Source: Megachile rotundata
Taxonomy: Eukaryota > Arthropoda > Insecta > Hymenoptera > Megachilidae
Length of the DNA stretch: 64,000 bases
Reading direction: 5' to 3'
NCBI RefSeq assembly: GCF_050947335.1
Contig: NW_027474166.1
Location: 1 to 64,000 of the forward strand
The notes below the pieces were generated by a model. The model made no database searches and was not told where the DNA came from. It saw only the letters and a list, made by a program, of their open reading frames with translations. Positions 28,735 through 43,492 of the stretch are shown here, in pieces (within the stretch, counting starts at the first letter, position 1; every line of letters starts with the position of its first letter). Position numbers and translations under genes: made by a program.

Positions 28735-31700
28735 GAGTTAGATTGATAATACTAAGAGTAGTGAGTATAGTTATTCTCATTCTATCGATCATATAAGCAT
28801 AATATGGCTAATAATATGAGTTAGATAGATAATAATAAGAGTAATGAGTATAGTAATTGTAGTTCTATCGATCATATCTGCATAATATGGTTAATAATAT
28901 GAGTTAGATTCATAATAATAACAGTAATAAGTATAGTAATTGTCGTTCTACCGATAATATAACCATAATATGGCTAATAATATGAGTTAGGTTGATAATA
29001 CTAAGAGTAGTGAGTATAGTATTTCTCGTTCTATCGATCATATAAGCATAATATGGCTAATAATATGAGTTAGATTGATAATAATAAGAGTAATAAGTAT
29101 AGTAATTGTCGTTCTCTCGATCATAGAAGCATAATATGGCTAATAATATGAGTTAGAGTGATAATACTAAGAGTAGTGAGTGTAGTAATTCTCATTCTAT
29201 CGATCATATAAGCATAATATGGCTAATAATATGAGTTAGATTGATAATAATAACAGTAATAAGTATAGTAATTGTCGATCTGTCGATAATATAAGCATAA
29301 TATGGCTAGTAATATGAGTTAGATTCATAATAATAAGAGTAATAAGTATAGTAATTGTCGTTCGATCGATCATATCTGCATAATATGGTTAATAATATGA
29401 GTTAGATTGATAATAATAAGAGTAATGAGGATAGTAATTGTCGTACTGTCGATCATATAAGCATAATATGGCTAATAATGTGAGTTAGATTGATAATAGT
29501 GAGTGCAATAAATATAGTAATTGTCGTTCTATCGCTCATATAAGCACAATATGGCTAATAATATGAGTTAGATTGATAATAATAAGAGTAATAAGTATAG
29601 TAATTGTCGTTCTATCGATCATATAAGCATAATATGGCTAATAGCATGAGTTAGATTGATAATAATAAGAGTAATGAGTATAGTAATTGTAGCTCTATCG
29701 ATCATATCTGCTTAATATGGTTAATAATATGAGTTAGAATGATAATAATAAGAGTAATAAGTATAGTAATTGTCGTTCTATCGATCATATCTGCATAATA
29801 TGGTTAATAATATGAGTTAGATTGATAATAGTGAGTGTAATAAGTATAGTGAATGTCGTTCTATCGATCATATCAGCATAATACGGGTAATAATATGAGT
29901 TGGATTGATAATAATAAGAGTAATGAGTATAGTAATTGTAGGTCTATCGATCATATAAGCATAATATGGCTAATAATATGAGTCAGATTCATAATAATAA
30001 CAGTAATAAGTATAGTAATTGTCGTTCTATCGATCATATAAGCATAATATGGCTAATAATATGAGTAAGATTCATAATAATAAGAGTAATAAGTATAGTA
30101 ATTGTCGTTCTATCGATCATTTAAGCATAATATGGCGAATAATATGAGTTGGGTTGAGAAAAATAAGAATAATAAGTATAGTAATTGTCGTTCTATCGAT
30201 CATATAAGCATAATATGGCTAATAATATGAGTTAGGTTGATAATAATAAGAGTAATAAGTATAGTAAATGTCGTGCTATCGATCATATCTGCATAATATG
30301 GTTAATAATATGAGTTAGATTGATAATAGTGAGTGTAATAAGTATAGTAATTGTAGTTCTATCGATCATATCTGCATAATATGGTTAATAATATGAGTTA
30401 GATTGATAATAATAAGCGTAATAAGTATAGTATTGGTCGTTCTATCGATCATATCTGCATAATATGGTTAATAATATGAGTTAGATTGATAATAATAAGA
30501 GTAATAAGTATAGTATTTGTCGTTCTATCGATCATATAAGCATAATATGGCTAATAATATGAGTTAGACTCATAATAATAAGAGCAATAAGTATAGTATT
30601 TGTCGTCCTATCGATCATATAAGCATAATATGGCTAATAATATGAGTTAGATTGATAATACTAAGAGTAGTGAGTATAGTTATTCTCATTCTATCGATCA
30701 TATAAGCATAATATGGCTAATAATATGAGTTAGATAGATAATAATAAGAGTAATGAGTATAGTAATTGTAGTTCTATCGATCATATCTGCATAATATGGT
30801 TAATAATATGAGTTAGATTCATAATAATAACAGTAATAAGTATAGTAATTGTCGTTCTACCGATAATATAACCATAATATGGCTAATAATATGAGTTAGG
30901 TTGATAATACTAAGAGTAGTGAGTATAGTAATTCTCGTTCTATCGATCATATAAGCATAATATGGCTAATAATATGAGTTAGATTGATAATAATAAGAGT
31001 AATAAGTATAGTAGTTGTCGTTCTCTCGATCATAGAAGCATAATATGGCTAATAATATGAGTTAGAGTGATAATACTAAGAGTAGTGAGTGTAGTAATTC
31101 TCATTCTATCGATCATATAAGCATAATATGGCTAATAATATGAGTTAGATTGATAATAATAACAGTAATAAGTATAGTAATTGTCGATCTGTCGATAATA
31201 TAAGCATAATATGGCTAGTAATATGAGTTAGATTCATAATAATAAGAGTAATAAGTATAGTAATTGTCGTTCGATCGATCATATCTGCATAATATGGTTA
31301 ATAATATGAGTTAGATTGATAATAATAAGAGTAATGAGGATAGTAATTGTCGTACTGTCGATCATATAAGCATAATATGGCTAATAATGTGAGTTAGATT
31401 GATAATAGTGAGTGCAATAAATATAGTAATTGTCGTTCTATCGCTCATATAAGCACAATATGGCTAATAATATGAGTTAGATTGATAATAATAAGAGTAA
31501 TAAGTATAGTAATTGTCGTTCTATCGATCATATAAGCATAATATGGCTAATAGCATGAGTTAGATTGATAATAATAAGAGTAATGAGTATAGTAATTGTA
31601 GCTCTATCGATCATATCTGCTTAATATGGTTAATAATATGAGTTAGAATGATAATAATAAGAGTAATAAGTATAGTAATTGTCGTTCTATCGATCATATC

Positions 31701-32555
31701 TGCATAATATGGTTAATAATATGAGTTAGATTGATAATAGTGAGTGTAATAAGTATAGTGAATGTCGTTCTATCGATCATATCAGCATAATACGGGTAAT
31801 AATATGAGTTGGATTGATAATAATAAGAGTAATGAGTATAGTAATTGTAGGTCTATCGATCATATAAGCATAATATGGCTAATAATATGAGTCAGATTCA
31901 TAATAATAACAGTAATAAGTATAGTAATTGTCGTTCTATCGATCATATAAGCATAATATGGCTAATAATATGAGTAAGATTCATAATAATAAGAGTAATA
32001 AGTATAGTAATTGTCGTTCTATCGATCATTTAAGCATAATATGGCGAATAATATGAGTTGGGTTGAGAAAAATAAGAATAATAAGTATAGTAATTGTCGT
32101 TCTATCGATCATATAAGCATAATATGGCTAATAATATGAGTTAGGTTGATAATAATAAGAGTAATAAGTATAGTAAATGTCGTGCTATCGATCATATCTG
32201 CATAATATGGTTAATAATATGAGTTAGATTGATAATAGTGAGTGTAATAAGTATAGTAATTGTAGTTCTATCGATCATATCTGCATAATATGGTTAATAA
32301 TATGAGTTAGATTGATAATAATAAGCGTAATAAGTATAGTATTGGTCGTTCTATCGATCATATCTGCATAATATGGTTAATAATATGAGTTAGATTGATA
32401 ATAATAAGAGTAATAAGTATAGTATTTGTCGTTCTATCGATCATATAAGCATAATATGGCTAATAATATGAGTTAGACTCATAATAATAAGAGCAATAAG
32501 TATAGTATTTGTCGTTCTATCGATCATATAAGCATAATATGGCTAATAATATGAG
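28735..32555 (+). repeat. 23-monomer (1909-bp) tandem duplication
   Basis: Two adjacent copies, about 28.73-30.64 kb and 30.64-32.55 kb, are offset by exactly 23 monomers. Shared markers are ttattctcat at 28771 and 30680, the catagaagc variant near 29.12 and 31.03 kb, and gcgaat monomers with gagaaaa at 30130 and 32039. A few single-base differences are visible, for example tgtcgtccta near 30.60 kb in the first copy only. Confidence 0.82.
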
Positions 32556-35500
32556 TTAGATTCATAATAATAAGAGTAATAAGTATATTAATTGTCGTTC
32601 TATCGATCATATAAGCATAATATGGCTAATAATATGAGTTAGAGTGATAATACTAAGAGTAGTGAGTATAGTAATTCTCGTTCTATCGATCATATAAGCA
32701 TAATATGGCTAATAATATGAGTTAGATTGATAATAATAAGAGTAATAACTATAGTAATTGTCGTTCTATCGATCATATAAGCTTAATATGGCTAATAATA
32801 TGAGTTAGATTGATAATAATAACAGTAATAAGTATAGTAATTGTCGTTCTATCGAGAATATAAGCATAATATGGCTAATAATATGAGTTAGATTGATAAT
32901 ACTAAAAGTAGTGAGTATAGTAATTCTTGTTCTATCGATCATATAAGCATAATATGGCTAATAATATGAGTTAGATTCATAATAATAAGAGTAATGAGTA
33001 TAGTAATTGTAGTTCTATCGATCATTTAAGCATAATATGGCTAATAATATGAGTTAGATTGATAATAATAAGAGTAATGAGTATAGTAATTGTCGTTCTA
33101 TCGATCATTTAAGCATAATATGGCTAATAATATGAGTTAGATTGATAATAATAACAGTAATAAGTATAGTAATTGTCGATCTGTCGATAATATAAGCATA
33201 ATATGGCTAATAATATGAGTTAGATTCATAATAATAAGAGTAAAAAGTATAGTAATTGTCGTTCGATCGATCATATCTGCATAATATGGTTAATAATATG
33301 AGTTAGATTGATAATAATAAGAGTAATGAGGATAGTAATTGTCGTACTATCGATCATATAAGCATAATATGGCTAATAATGTGAGTTAGATTGATAATAG
33401 TGAGTGCAATAAATATAGTAATTGTCGTTCTATCGCTCATATAAGCACAATATGGCTAATAATATGAGTTAGATTGATAATAATAAGAGTAATAAGTATA
33501 GTAATTGTCGTTCTATCGATCATATAAGCATAATATGGCTAATAATATGAGTTAGATTGATAATAATAAGAGTAATAAGTATAGTAATTGTCGTTATATC
33601 GATCATATAACCATAATATGGCTAATAGCATGAGTTAGATTGATAATAATAAGAGTAATGAGTATAGTAATTGCAGCTCTATCGATCATATCTGCTTAAT
33701 ATGGTTAATAATATGAGTTAGAATGATAATAATAAGAGTAATAAGTATAGTAATTGTCGTTCTATCGATCATATCTGCATAATATGGTTAATAATATGAG
33801 TTAGATTGATAATAGTGAGTGTAATAAGTATAGTGAATGTCGTTCTATCGATCATATCAGCATAATACGGGTAATAATATGAGTTGGATTGATAATAATA
33901 AGAGTAATGAGTATAGTAATTGTAGGTCTATCGATCATATAAGCATAATATGCTAATAATATGAGTCAGATTCATAATAAGAAGAGTAATAAGTATAGTA
34001 ATTGTCGTTATATCGATCATATAACCATAATATTGGCTAATAGCATAAGTTAGATTGATAATAATAAGAGTAATGAGTATAGTAATTGTTGTTCTATCGA
34101 TCATATCTGCATAATATGGTTAATAATATGAGTTAGATTGATAATAGTGAGTGTAATAAGTATAGTGAATGTCGTTCTATCGATCATATCAGCATAATAC
34201 GGGTAATAATATAAGTTGGATTGATAATAATAAGAGTAATAAGTATAGTAATTGTCGTTCTATCGATCATATAAGCATAATATGGCTAATAATATGAGTT
34301 AGATTGATAATAATAGCAGTAATAAGTACAGTAATTGTCGTTCTATCGATAATATAAGCATAATATGGCTAATGATATGAGTTAGATTGATAATAATAAG
34401 AGTAATAAGTATAGTAATTTTCGTTCTCTCGATCATATAAGCATAATATGGCTAATAATATGAGTTAGAGTGATAATACTAAGAGTAGTGAGTATAGTAA
34501 TTCTCATTCCATCGATCATATAAGCATAATATGGCTAATAATATGAGTTAGATTGATAATAATAGCAGTAATAAGTACAGTAATTGTCGTTCTATCGATA
34601 ATATAAGCATAATATGGCTAATGATATGAGTTAGATTGATAATACTAAGAGTAGTGAGTATAGTAATTATCGTTCTATCGATCATATAAGCATAATATGG
34701 CTAATAATATGAGTTAGGTTGATAATAATAAGAGTAATAATTATAGTATTTGTCGTTCTATCGATCATATAAGCATAATATGGCTAATAATACGAGTTAG
34801 ATTGATAATAATAAGAGTAATAAGTATAGTAATTGTCGTTCTATCGATCATATCTGCATAATATGGTTAATAATATGAGTTAGATTGATAATAGTGAGTG
34901 TAATAAATATAGTAATTGTCGTTCTATCGCTCATATTAGCACAATATGGCTAATAACATGAGTTAGATTGATAATAATAAGAGTAATAACTATAGTAATT
35001 GTCGTTCTATCGATCATATAAGCATAATATGGCTAATAATATGAGTTGGATTGATAATACTAAGAGTAGTGAGTATAGTAATTCTTGTTCTATCGATCAT
35101 ATAAGCATAATATGGCTAATAATATGAGTTAGATTGATAATAATAAGAGTAATGAGTATAGTAATTGTAGTTCTATCGATCATTTAAGCATAATATGGCT
35201 AATAATATGAGTTAGATTGATAATAATAAGAGTAATGAGTATAGTAATTGTCGTTCTATCGATCATTTAAGCATAATATGGCTAATAATATGAGTTAGAT
35301 TGATAATAATAACAGTAATAAGTATAGTAATTGTCGTTCTATCGATAATATAAGCATAATATGGCTAATAATATGAGTTAGATTGATAATACTAAGAGCA
35401 GTGAGTATAGTAATTCTCGTTCTATCGATCATATAAGCATAATATGGCTAATAATATGAGTTAGATTGATAATACTAAGAGTAGTGAGTATAGTTATTCT

Positions 35501-36120
35501 CATTCTATCGATCATATAAGCATAATATGGCTAATAATATGAGTTAGATAGATAATAATAAGAGTAATGAGTATAGTAATTGTAGTTCTATCGATCATAT
35601 CTGCATAATATGGTTAATAATATGAGTTAGATTCATAATAATAACAGTTTGAAGTATAGTAATTGTCGTTCTACCGATAATATAACCATAATATGGCTAA
35701 TAATATGAGTTAGGTTGATAATACTAAGAGTAGTGAGTATAGTAATTCTCGTTCTATCGATCATATAAGCATAATATGGCTAATGATATGAGTTAGATTG
35801 ATAATAATAAGAGTAATAAGTATAGTAATTGTCGTTCTCTCGATCATATAAGCATAATATGGCTAATAATATGAGTTAGAGTGATAATACTAAGAGTAGT
35901 GAGTGTAGTAATTCTCATTCTATCGATCATATAAGCATTATATGGCTAATAATATGAGTTAGATTGATAATAATAACAATAATAAGTATAGTAATTGTCG
36001 ATCTGTCGATAATATAAGCATAATATGGCTAATAATATGAGTTAGATTCATAATAATAAGAGTAATAAGTATAGTAATTGTCGTTCGATCGATCATATCT
36101 GCATAATATGGTTAATAATA
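32556..36120 (+). repeat. Mosaic satellite segment with the only noticed length variants
   Basis: No gene. About 32.6-33.9 kb matches 62.1-63.47 kb on the far side of the retrotransposon (taaaaagtat at 33241 and 62779). About 34.8-35.5 kb matches 63.5-64.0 kb (actaagagca at 35391 and 63850). The 82-bp and 84-bp monomers lie here, and so does an isolated cluster of changes, aacagtttgaag in place of aacagtaataag, near 35645. Confidence 0.72.
33948..34113 (+). other. Adjacent 82-bp and 84-bp monomers (compensating indels)
   Basis: The monomer at 33948 reads atatgctaat, one G short of atatggctaat, so it spans 82 bp (33948-34029). The next reads atattggctaat with one extra T and spans 84 bp (34030-34113). 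The grid is back in register at 34114. The first also has the unusual cataataagaagag. Confidence 0.9.
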
Positions 36121-39100
36121 TGAGTTAGATTGATAATAATAACAATAATAAGTATAGTAATTGTCGATCTGTCGATAATATAAGCATAATATGGCTAATA
36201 ATATGAGTTAGATTGATAATAATAAGAGTAATAAGTACAGTAATTGTCGTTCTATCGGTCATTTAAGCATAATATAGCTAATAATATGAGTCAGATTGAT
36301 AATAATAACAGTAATAAGTATAGTAATTGTCGTTCTATCGATAATATAAGCATAATATGGCTAATAATATGAGTTAGATTGATAATACTAAGAGTAGTGA
36401 GTATAGTAATTCTCGTTCTATCGATCATATAAGCATAATAAGGCTAATAATATGAGTTAGATTGATAATACTAAGAGTAGTGAGTATAGTAATTGTCGTT
36501 CTATCGATCATATAAGCATAATATGGCTAATAATATGAGTTAGATTGATAATACTAAGAGTAGTGAGTATAGTAATTCTCATTCTATCGATCATATAAGC
36601 ATAATATGGCTAATAATATGAGTTAGATAGATAATAATAAGAGTAATGAGTATAGTAATTGCAGTTCTATCGATCATATCTGCATAATATAGTTAATAAT
36701 ATGACTTAGATTCATAATAATAACAGTAATAAGTATAGTAATTGTCGTTCTATCGATAATATAACCATAATATGGCTAATAATATGAGTTAGATTGATAA
36801 TACTAAGAGTAGTGAGTATAGTAATTCTCGTTCTATCGATCATATAAGCATAATATGGCTAATAATATGAGTTAGATTGATAATAATAAGAGTAATAAGT
36901 ACAGTAATTGTCGTTCTATCGATCATATAAGTATAATAAGGCTAATAATATGAGTTAGAGTGATAATACTAAGAGTAGTGAGTATAGTAATTCTCATTCT
37001 ATCGATCATATAAGCATAATATGGCTAATAATATGAGTTGGATTGATAATAATAAGAGTAATGTGTATAGTATTTGTAGTTCTATCGACCATTTAAGCAT
37101 AATATGGCTAATAATATGAGTTAGATTGATAATAATAAGAGTAATGAGTATAGTAATTGTCGTTCTATCGATCATTTAAGCATAATATGGCTAATAATAT
37201 GAGTTAGATTGATTATAATAACAGTAATAAGTATAGTAATTGTCGTTCTATCGATAATATAAGCATAATATGGCTAATAATATGAGTTAGATTGATAATA
37301 CTAAGAGTAGTGAGTATAGTAATTCTCGTTCTATCGATCATATAAGCATAATATGGCTAATAATATGAGTTAGATTGATAATACTAAGAGTAGTGAGTAT
37401 AGTAATTCTCATTCTATCGATCATATAAGCATAATATGGCTAATAATATGAGTTAGATAGATAATAATAAGAGTAATGAGTATAGTAATTGCAGTTCTAT
37501 CGATCATATCTGCATAATATAGTTAATAATATGACTTAGATTCATAATAATAACAGTAATAAGTATAGTAATTGTCGTTCTATCGATAATATAACCATAA
37601 TATGGCTAATAATATGAGTTAGATTGATAATACTAAGAGTAGTGAGTATAGTAATTCTCGTTCTATCGATCATATAAGCATAATATGGCTAATAATATGA
37701 GTTAGATTGATAATAATAAGAGTAATAAGTACAGTAATTGTCGTTCTATCGATCATATAAGTATAATAAGGCTAATAATATGAGTTAGAGTGATAATACT
37801 AAGAGTAGTGAGTATAGTAATTCTCATTCTATCGAACATATAAGCATAATATGGCTAATAATATGAGTTGGATTGATAATAATAAGAGTAATGTGTATAG
37901 TATTTGTAGTTCTATCGACCATTTAAGCATAATATGGCTAATAATATGAGTTAGATTGATAATAATAAGAGTAATGAGTATAGTAATTGTCGTTCTATCG
38001 ATCATTTAAGCATAATATGGCTAATAATATGAGTTAGATTGATTATAATAACAGTAATAAGTATAGTAATTGTCGTTCTATCGATAATATAAGCATAATA
38101 TGGCTAATAATATGAGTTAGATTGATAATACTAAGAGTAGTGAGTATAGTAATTCTCGTTCTATCGATCATATAAGCATAATATGGCTAATAATATGAGT
38201 TAGATTGATAATACTAAGAGTAGTGAGTATAGTAATTCTCATTCTATCGATCATATAAGCATAATATGGCTAATAATATGAGTTAGATAGATAATAATAA
38301 GAGTAATCAGTATAGTAATTGTAGTTCTATCGATCATATCTGCATAATATGGTTAATAATATGAGTTAGATTCATAATAATAACAGTAATAAGTATAGTA
38401 ATTGTCGTTCTACCGATAATATAACCATAATATGGCTAATAATATGAGTTAGGTTGATAATACTAAGAGTAGTGAGTATAGTAATTCTCGTTCTATCGAT
38501 CATATAAGCATAATATGGCTAATAATATGAGTTAGATTGATAATAATAAGAGTAATAAGTATAGTAATTGTCGTTCTCTCGATCATATAAGCATAATATG
38601 GCTAATAATATGAGTTAGAGTGATAATACTAAGAGTAGTGAGTGTAGTAATTCTCATTCTATCGATCATATAAGCATGATATGGCTAATAATATGAGTTA
38701 GATTGATAATAATAACAGTAATAAGTATAGTAATTGTCGATCTGTCGATAATATAAGCATAATATGGCTAATAATATGAGTTAGATTCATAATAATAAGA
38801 GTAATAAGTATAGTAATTGTCGTTCGATCGATCATATCTGCACAATATGGTTAATAATATGAGTTAGATTGATAATAATAAGAGTAATGAGGATAGTAAT
38901 TGTCGTACTATCGATCATATAAGCATAATATGGCTAATAATGTGAGTTAGATTGATAATAGTGAGTGCAATAAATATAGTAATTGTCGTTCTTTCGCTCA
39001 TATAAGCACAATATGGCTAATAATATGAGTTAGATTGATAATAATAACAGTAATAAGTATAGTAATTGTCGTTCTATCGATCATATAAGCATAATATGGT

Positions 39101-42100
39101 TAATAATATGAGTTAGATTGATAATAATAAGCGTAATAAGTATAGTATTGGTCGTTCTATCGATCATATCTGCATAATATGGTTAATAATATGAGTTAGA
39201 GTGATAATAATAAGAGTAATAAGTATAGTATTTGTCGTTCTATCGATCATATAAGCATAATATGGCTAATAATATGAGTTAGACTCATAATAATAAGAGC
39301 AATAAGTATACTATTTGTCGTTCTATCGATCATATAAGCATAATATCGCTAATAATATGAGTTAGATTCATAATAATAAGAGTAATAAGTATAGTAATTG
39401 TCGTTCTATCGATCATATAAGCATAATATGGCTAATAATATGAGTTAGATTGATAATAATAAGTGTAAAAAGTATAGTAATTGTCGTTCGATCGATCATA
39501 TCTGCATAATATGGTTAATAATATGAGTTAGATTGATAATAATAAGAGTAATGAGTATAGTAATTGTAGCTCTATCGATCATATCTGCTTAATATGGTTA
39601 ATAATATGAGTTAGATTGATAATAATAACAATAATAAGTATAGTAATTGTCGATCTGTCGATAATATAAGCATAATATGGCTAATAATATGAGTTAGATT
39701 GATAATAATAAGAGTAATAAGTACAGTAATTGTCGTTCTATCGGTCATTTAAGCATAATATAGCTAATAATATGAGTCAGATTGATAATAATAACAGTAA
39801 TAAGTATAGCAATTGTCGTTCTATCGATAATATAAGCATAATATGGCTAATAATATGAGTTAGATTGATAATACTAAGAGTAGTGAGTATAGTAATTCTC
39901 GTTCTATCGATCATATAAGCATAATAAGGCTAATAATATGAGTTAGATTGATAATACTAAGAGTAGTGAGTATAGTAATTGTCGTTCTATCGATCATATA
40001 AGCATAATATGGCTAATAATATGAGTTAGATTGATAATACTAAGAGTAGTGAGTATAGTAATTCTCATTCTATCGATCATATAAGCATAATATGGCTAAT
40101 AATATGAGTTAGATAGATAATAATAAGAGTAATGAGTATAGTAATTGCAGTTCTATCGATCATATCTGCATAATATAGTTAATAATATGACTTAGATTCA
40201 TAATAATAACAGTAATAAGTATAGTAATTGTCGTTCTATCGATAATATAACCATAATATGGCTAATAATATGAGTTAGATTGATAATACTAAGAGTAGTG
40301 AGTATAGTAATTCTCGTTCTATCGATCATATAAGCATAATATGGCTAATAATATGAGTTAGATTGATAATAATAAGAGTAATAAGTACAGTAATTGTCGT
40401 TCTATCGATCATATAAGTATAATAAGGCTAATAATATGAGTTAGAGTGATAATACTAAGAGTAGTGAGTATAGTAATTCTCATTCTATCGATCATATAAG
40501 CATAATATGGCTAATAATATGAGTTGGATTGATAATAATAAGAGTAATGTGTATAGTATTTGTAGTTCTATCGACCATTTAAGCATAATATGGCTAATAA
40601 TATGAGTTAGATTGATAATAATAAGAGTAATGAGTATAGTAATTGTCGTTCTATCGATCATTTAAGCATAATATGGCTAATAATATGAGTTAGATTGATT
40701 ATAATAACAGTAATAAGTATAGTAATTGTCGTTCTATCGATAATATAAGCATAATATGGCTAATAATATGAGTTAGATTGATAATACTAAGAGTAGTGAG
40801 TATAGTAATTCTCGTTCTATCGATCATATAAGCATAATATGGCTAATAATATGAGTTAGATTGATAATACTAAGAGTAGTGAGTATAGTAATTCTCATTC
40901 TATCGATCATATAAGCATAATATGGCTAATAATATGAGTTAGATAGATAATAATAAGAGTAATGAGTATAGTAATTGCAGTTCTATCGATCATATCTGCA
41001 TAATATAGTTAATAATATGACTTAGATTCATAATAATAACAGTAATAAGTATAGTAATTGTCGTTCTATCGATAATATAACCATAATATGGCTAATAATA
41101 TGAGTTAGATTGATAATACTAAGAGTAGTGAGTATAGTAATTCTCGTTCTATCGATCATATAAGCATAATATGGCTAATAATATGAGTTAGATTGATAAT
41201 AATAAGAGTAATAAGTACAGTAATTGTCGTTCTATCGATCATATAAGTATAATAAGGCTAATAATATGAGTTAGAGTGATAATACTAAGAGTAGTGAGTA
41301 TAGTAATTCTCATTCTATCGAACATATAAGCATAATATGGCTAATAATATGAGTTGGATTGATAATAATAAGAGTAATGTGTATAGTATTTGTAGTTCTA
41401 TCGACCATTTAAGCATAATATGGCTAATAATATGAGTTAGATTGATAATAATAAGAGTAATGAGTATAGTAATTGTCGTTCTATCGATCATTTAAGCATA
41501 ATATGGCTAATAATATGAGTTAGATTGATTATAATAACAGTAATAAGTATAGTAATTGTCGTTCTATCGATAATATAAGCATAATATGGCTAATAATATG
41601 AGTTAGATTGATAATACTAAGAGTAGTGAGTATAGTAATTCTCGTTCTATCGATCATATAAGCATAATATGGCTAATAATATGAGTTAGATTGATAATAC
41701 TAAGAGTAGTGAGTATAGTAATTCTCATTCTATCGATCATATAAGCATAATATGGCTAATAATATGAGTTAGATAGATAATAATAAGAGTAATCAGTATA
41801 GTAATTGTAGTTCTATCGATCATATCTGCATAATATGGTTAATAATATGAGTTAGATTCATAATAATAACAGTAATAAGTATAGTAATTGTCGTTCTACC
41901 GATAATATAACCATAATATGGCTAATAATATGAGTTAGGTTGATAATACTAAGAGTAGTGAGTATAGTAATTCTCGTTCTATCGATCATATAAGCATAAT
42001 ATGGCTAATAATATGAGTTAGATTGATAATAATAAGAGTAATAAGTATAGTAATTGTCGTTCTCTCGATCATATAAGCATAATATGGCTAATAATATGAG

Positions 42101-43092
42101 TTAGAGTGATAATACTAAGAGTAGTGAGTGTAGTAATTCTCATTCTATCGATCATATAAGCATGATATGGCTAATAATATGAGTTAGATTGATAATAATA
42201 ACAGTAATAAGTATAGTAATTGTCGATCTGTCGATAATATAAGCATAATATGGCTAATAATATGAGTTAGATTCATAATAATAAGAGTAATAAGTATAGT
42301 AATTGTCGTTCGATCGATCATATCTGCACAATATGGTTAATAATATGAGTTAGATTGATAATAATAAGAGTAATGAGGATAGTAATTGTCGTACTATCGA
42401 TCATATAAGCATAATATGGCTAATAATGTGAGTTAGATTGATAATAGTGAGTGCAATAAATATAGTAATTGTCGTTCTTTCGCTCATATAAGCACAATAT
42501 GGCTAATAATATGAGTTAGATTGATAATAATAAGAGTAATAAGTATAGTAATTGTCGTTCTATCGATCATATAAGCATAATATGGTTAATAATATGAGTT
42601 AGATTGATAATAATAAGCGTAATAAGTATAGTATTGGTCGTTCTATCGATCATATCTGCATAATATGGTTAATAATATGAGTTAGAGTGATAATAATAAG
42701 AGTAATAAGTATAGTATTTGTCGTTCTATCGATCATATAAGCATAATATGGCTAATAATATGAGTTAGACTCATAATAATAAGAGCAATAAGTATACTAT
42801 TTGTCGTTCTATCGATCATATAAGCATAATATGGCTAATAATATGAGTTAGATTCATAATAATAAGAGTAATAAGTATAGTAATTGTCGTTCTATCGATC
42901 ATATAAGCATAATATGGCTAATAATATGAGTTAGATTGATAATAATAAGTGTAAAAAGTATAGTAATTGTCGTTCGATCGATCATATCTGCATAATATGG
43001 TTAATAATATGAGTTAGATTGATAATAATAAGAGTAATGAGTATAGTAATTGTAGCTCTATCGATCATATCTGCTTAATATGGTTAATAATA
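36121..43092 (+). repeat. 42-monomer (3486-bp) tandem duplication
   Basis: Two adjacent copies, about 36.12-39.60 kb and 39.60-43.09 kb, are offset by 3486 bp. The marker aacaataataag is at 36141 and 39627, and each copy carries one atcgaacata. Only a handful of single-base differences were noticed, for example ataatatcgct near 39.35 kb against ataatatggct in the partner, and tatagcaattg near 39.81 kb. Inside each copy lies a 10-monomer (830-bp) tandem duplication, seen from the ttggattgat monomers whose shared lines begin at 37031 and 37861. The junction near 39.6 kb joins a catatctgctta end to a gattgat/aacaataat monomer, an order that differs from the 14-type series. Confidence 0.85.
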
Positions 43093-43409
43093 TGAGTTTG
43101 AATGATAATAATAAGAGTAATAAGTATAGTAATTGTCGTTCTATCGATCATATCTGCATAATATGGTTAATAATATGAGTTAGATTGATAATAGTGAGTG
43201 TAATAAGTATAGTGAATGTCGTTCTATCGATCATATCAGCATAATACGGGTAATAATATAAGTTGGATTGATAATAATAAGAGTAATGAGTATAGTAATT
43301 GTAGGTCTATCGATCATATAAGCATAACATGGCTAATAATATGAGTCAGATTCATAATAATAACAGTAATAAGTATAGTAATCGTCGTTCTATCGATCAT
43401 ATAAGCATA

Positions 43410-43492
43410 ATATGGCTAATAATATGAGTAAGATTCATAATAATAAGAGTAATAAGTATAGTAAATGTCGTGCTATCGATCATATCTGCATA
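43410..43492 (+). other. Hybrid monomer, likely unequal-exchange junction
   Basis: The left half (gtaagattcataataataag) is that of type 14 of the 14-monomer series. The right half (tagtaaatgtcgtgctatcg) is that of type 2. The gcgaat type that normally lies between them is absent, and the next monomer is type 3. This is what an in-register exchange inside the shared aataataagagtaataag stretch would leave, removing two monomers' worth (166 bp). Confidence 0.8.
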
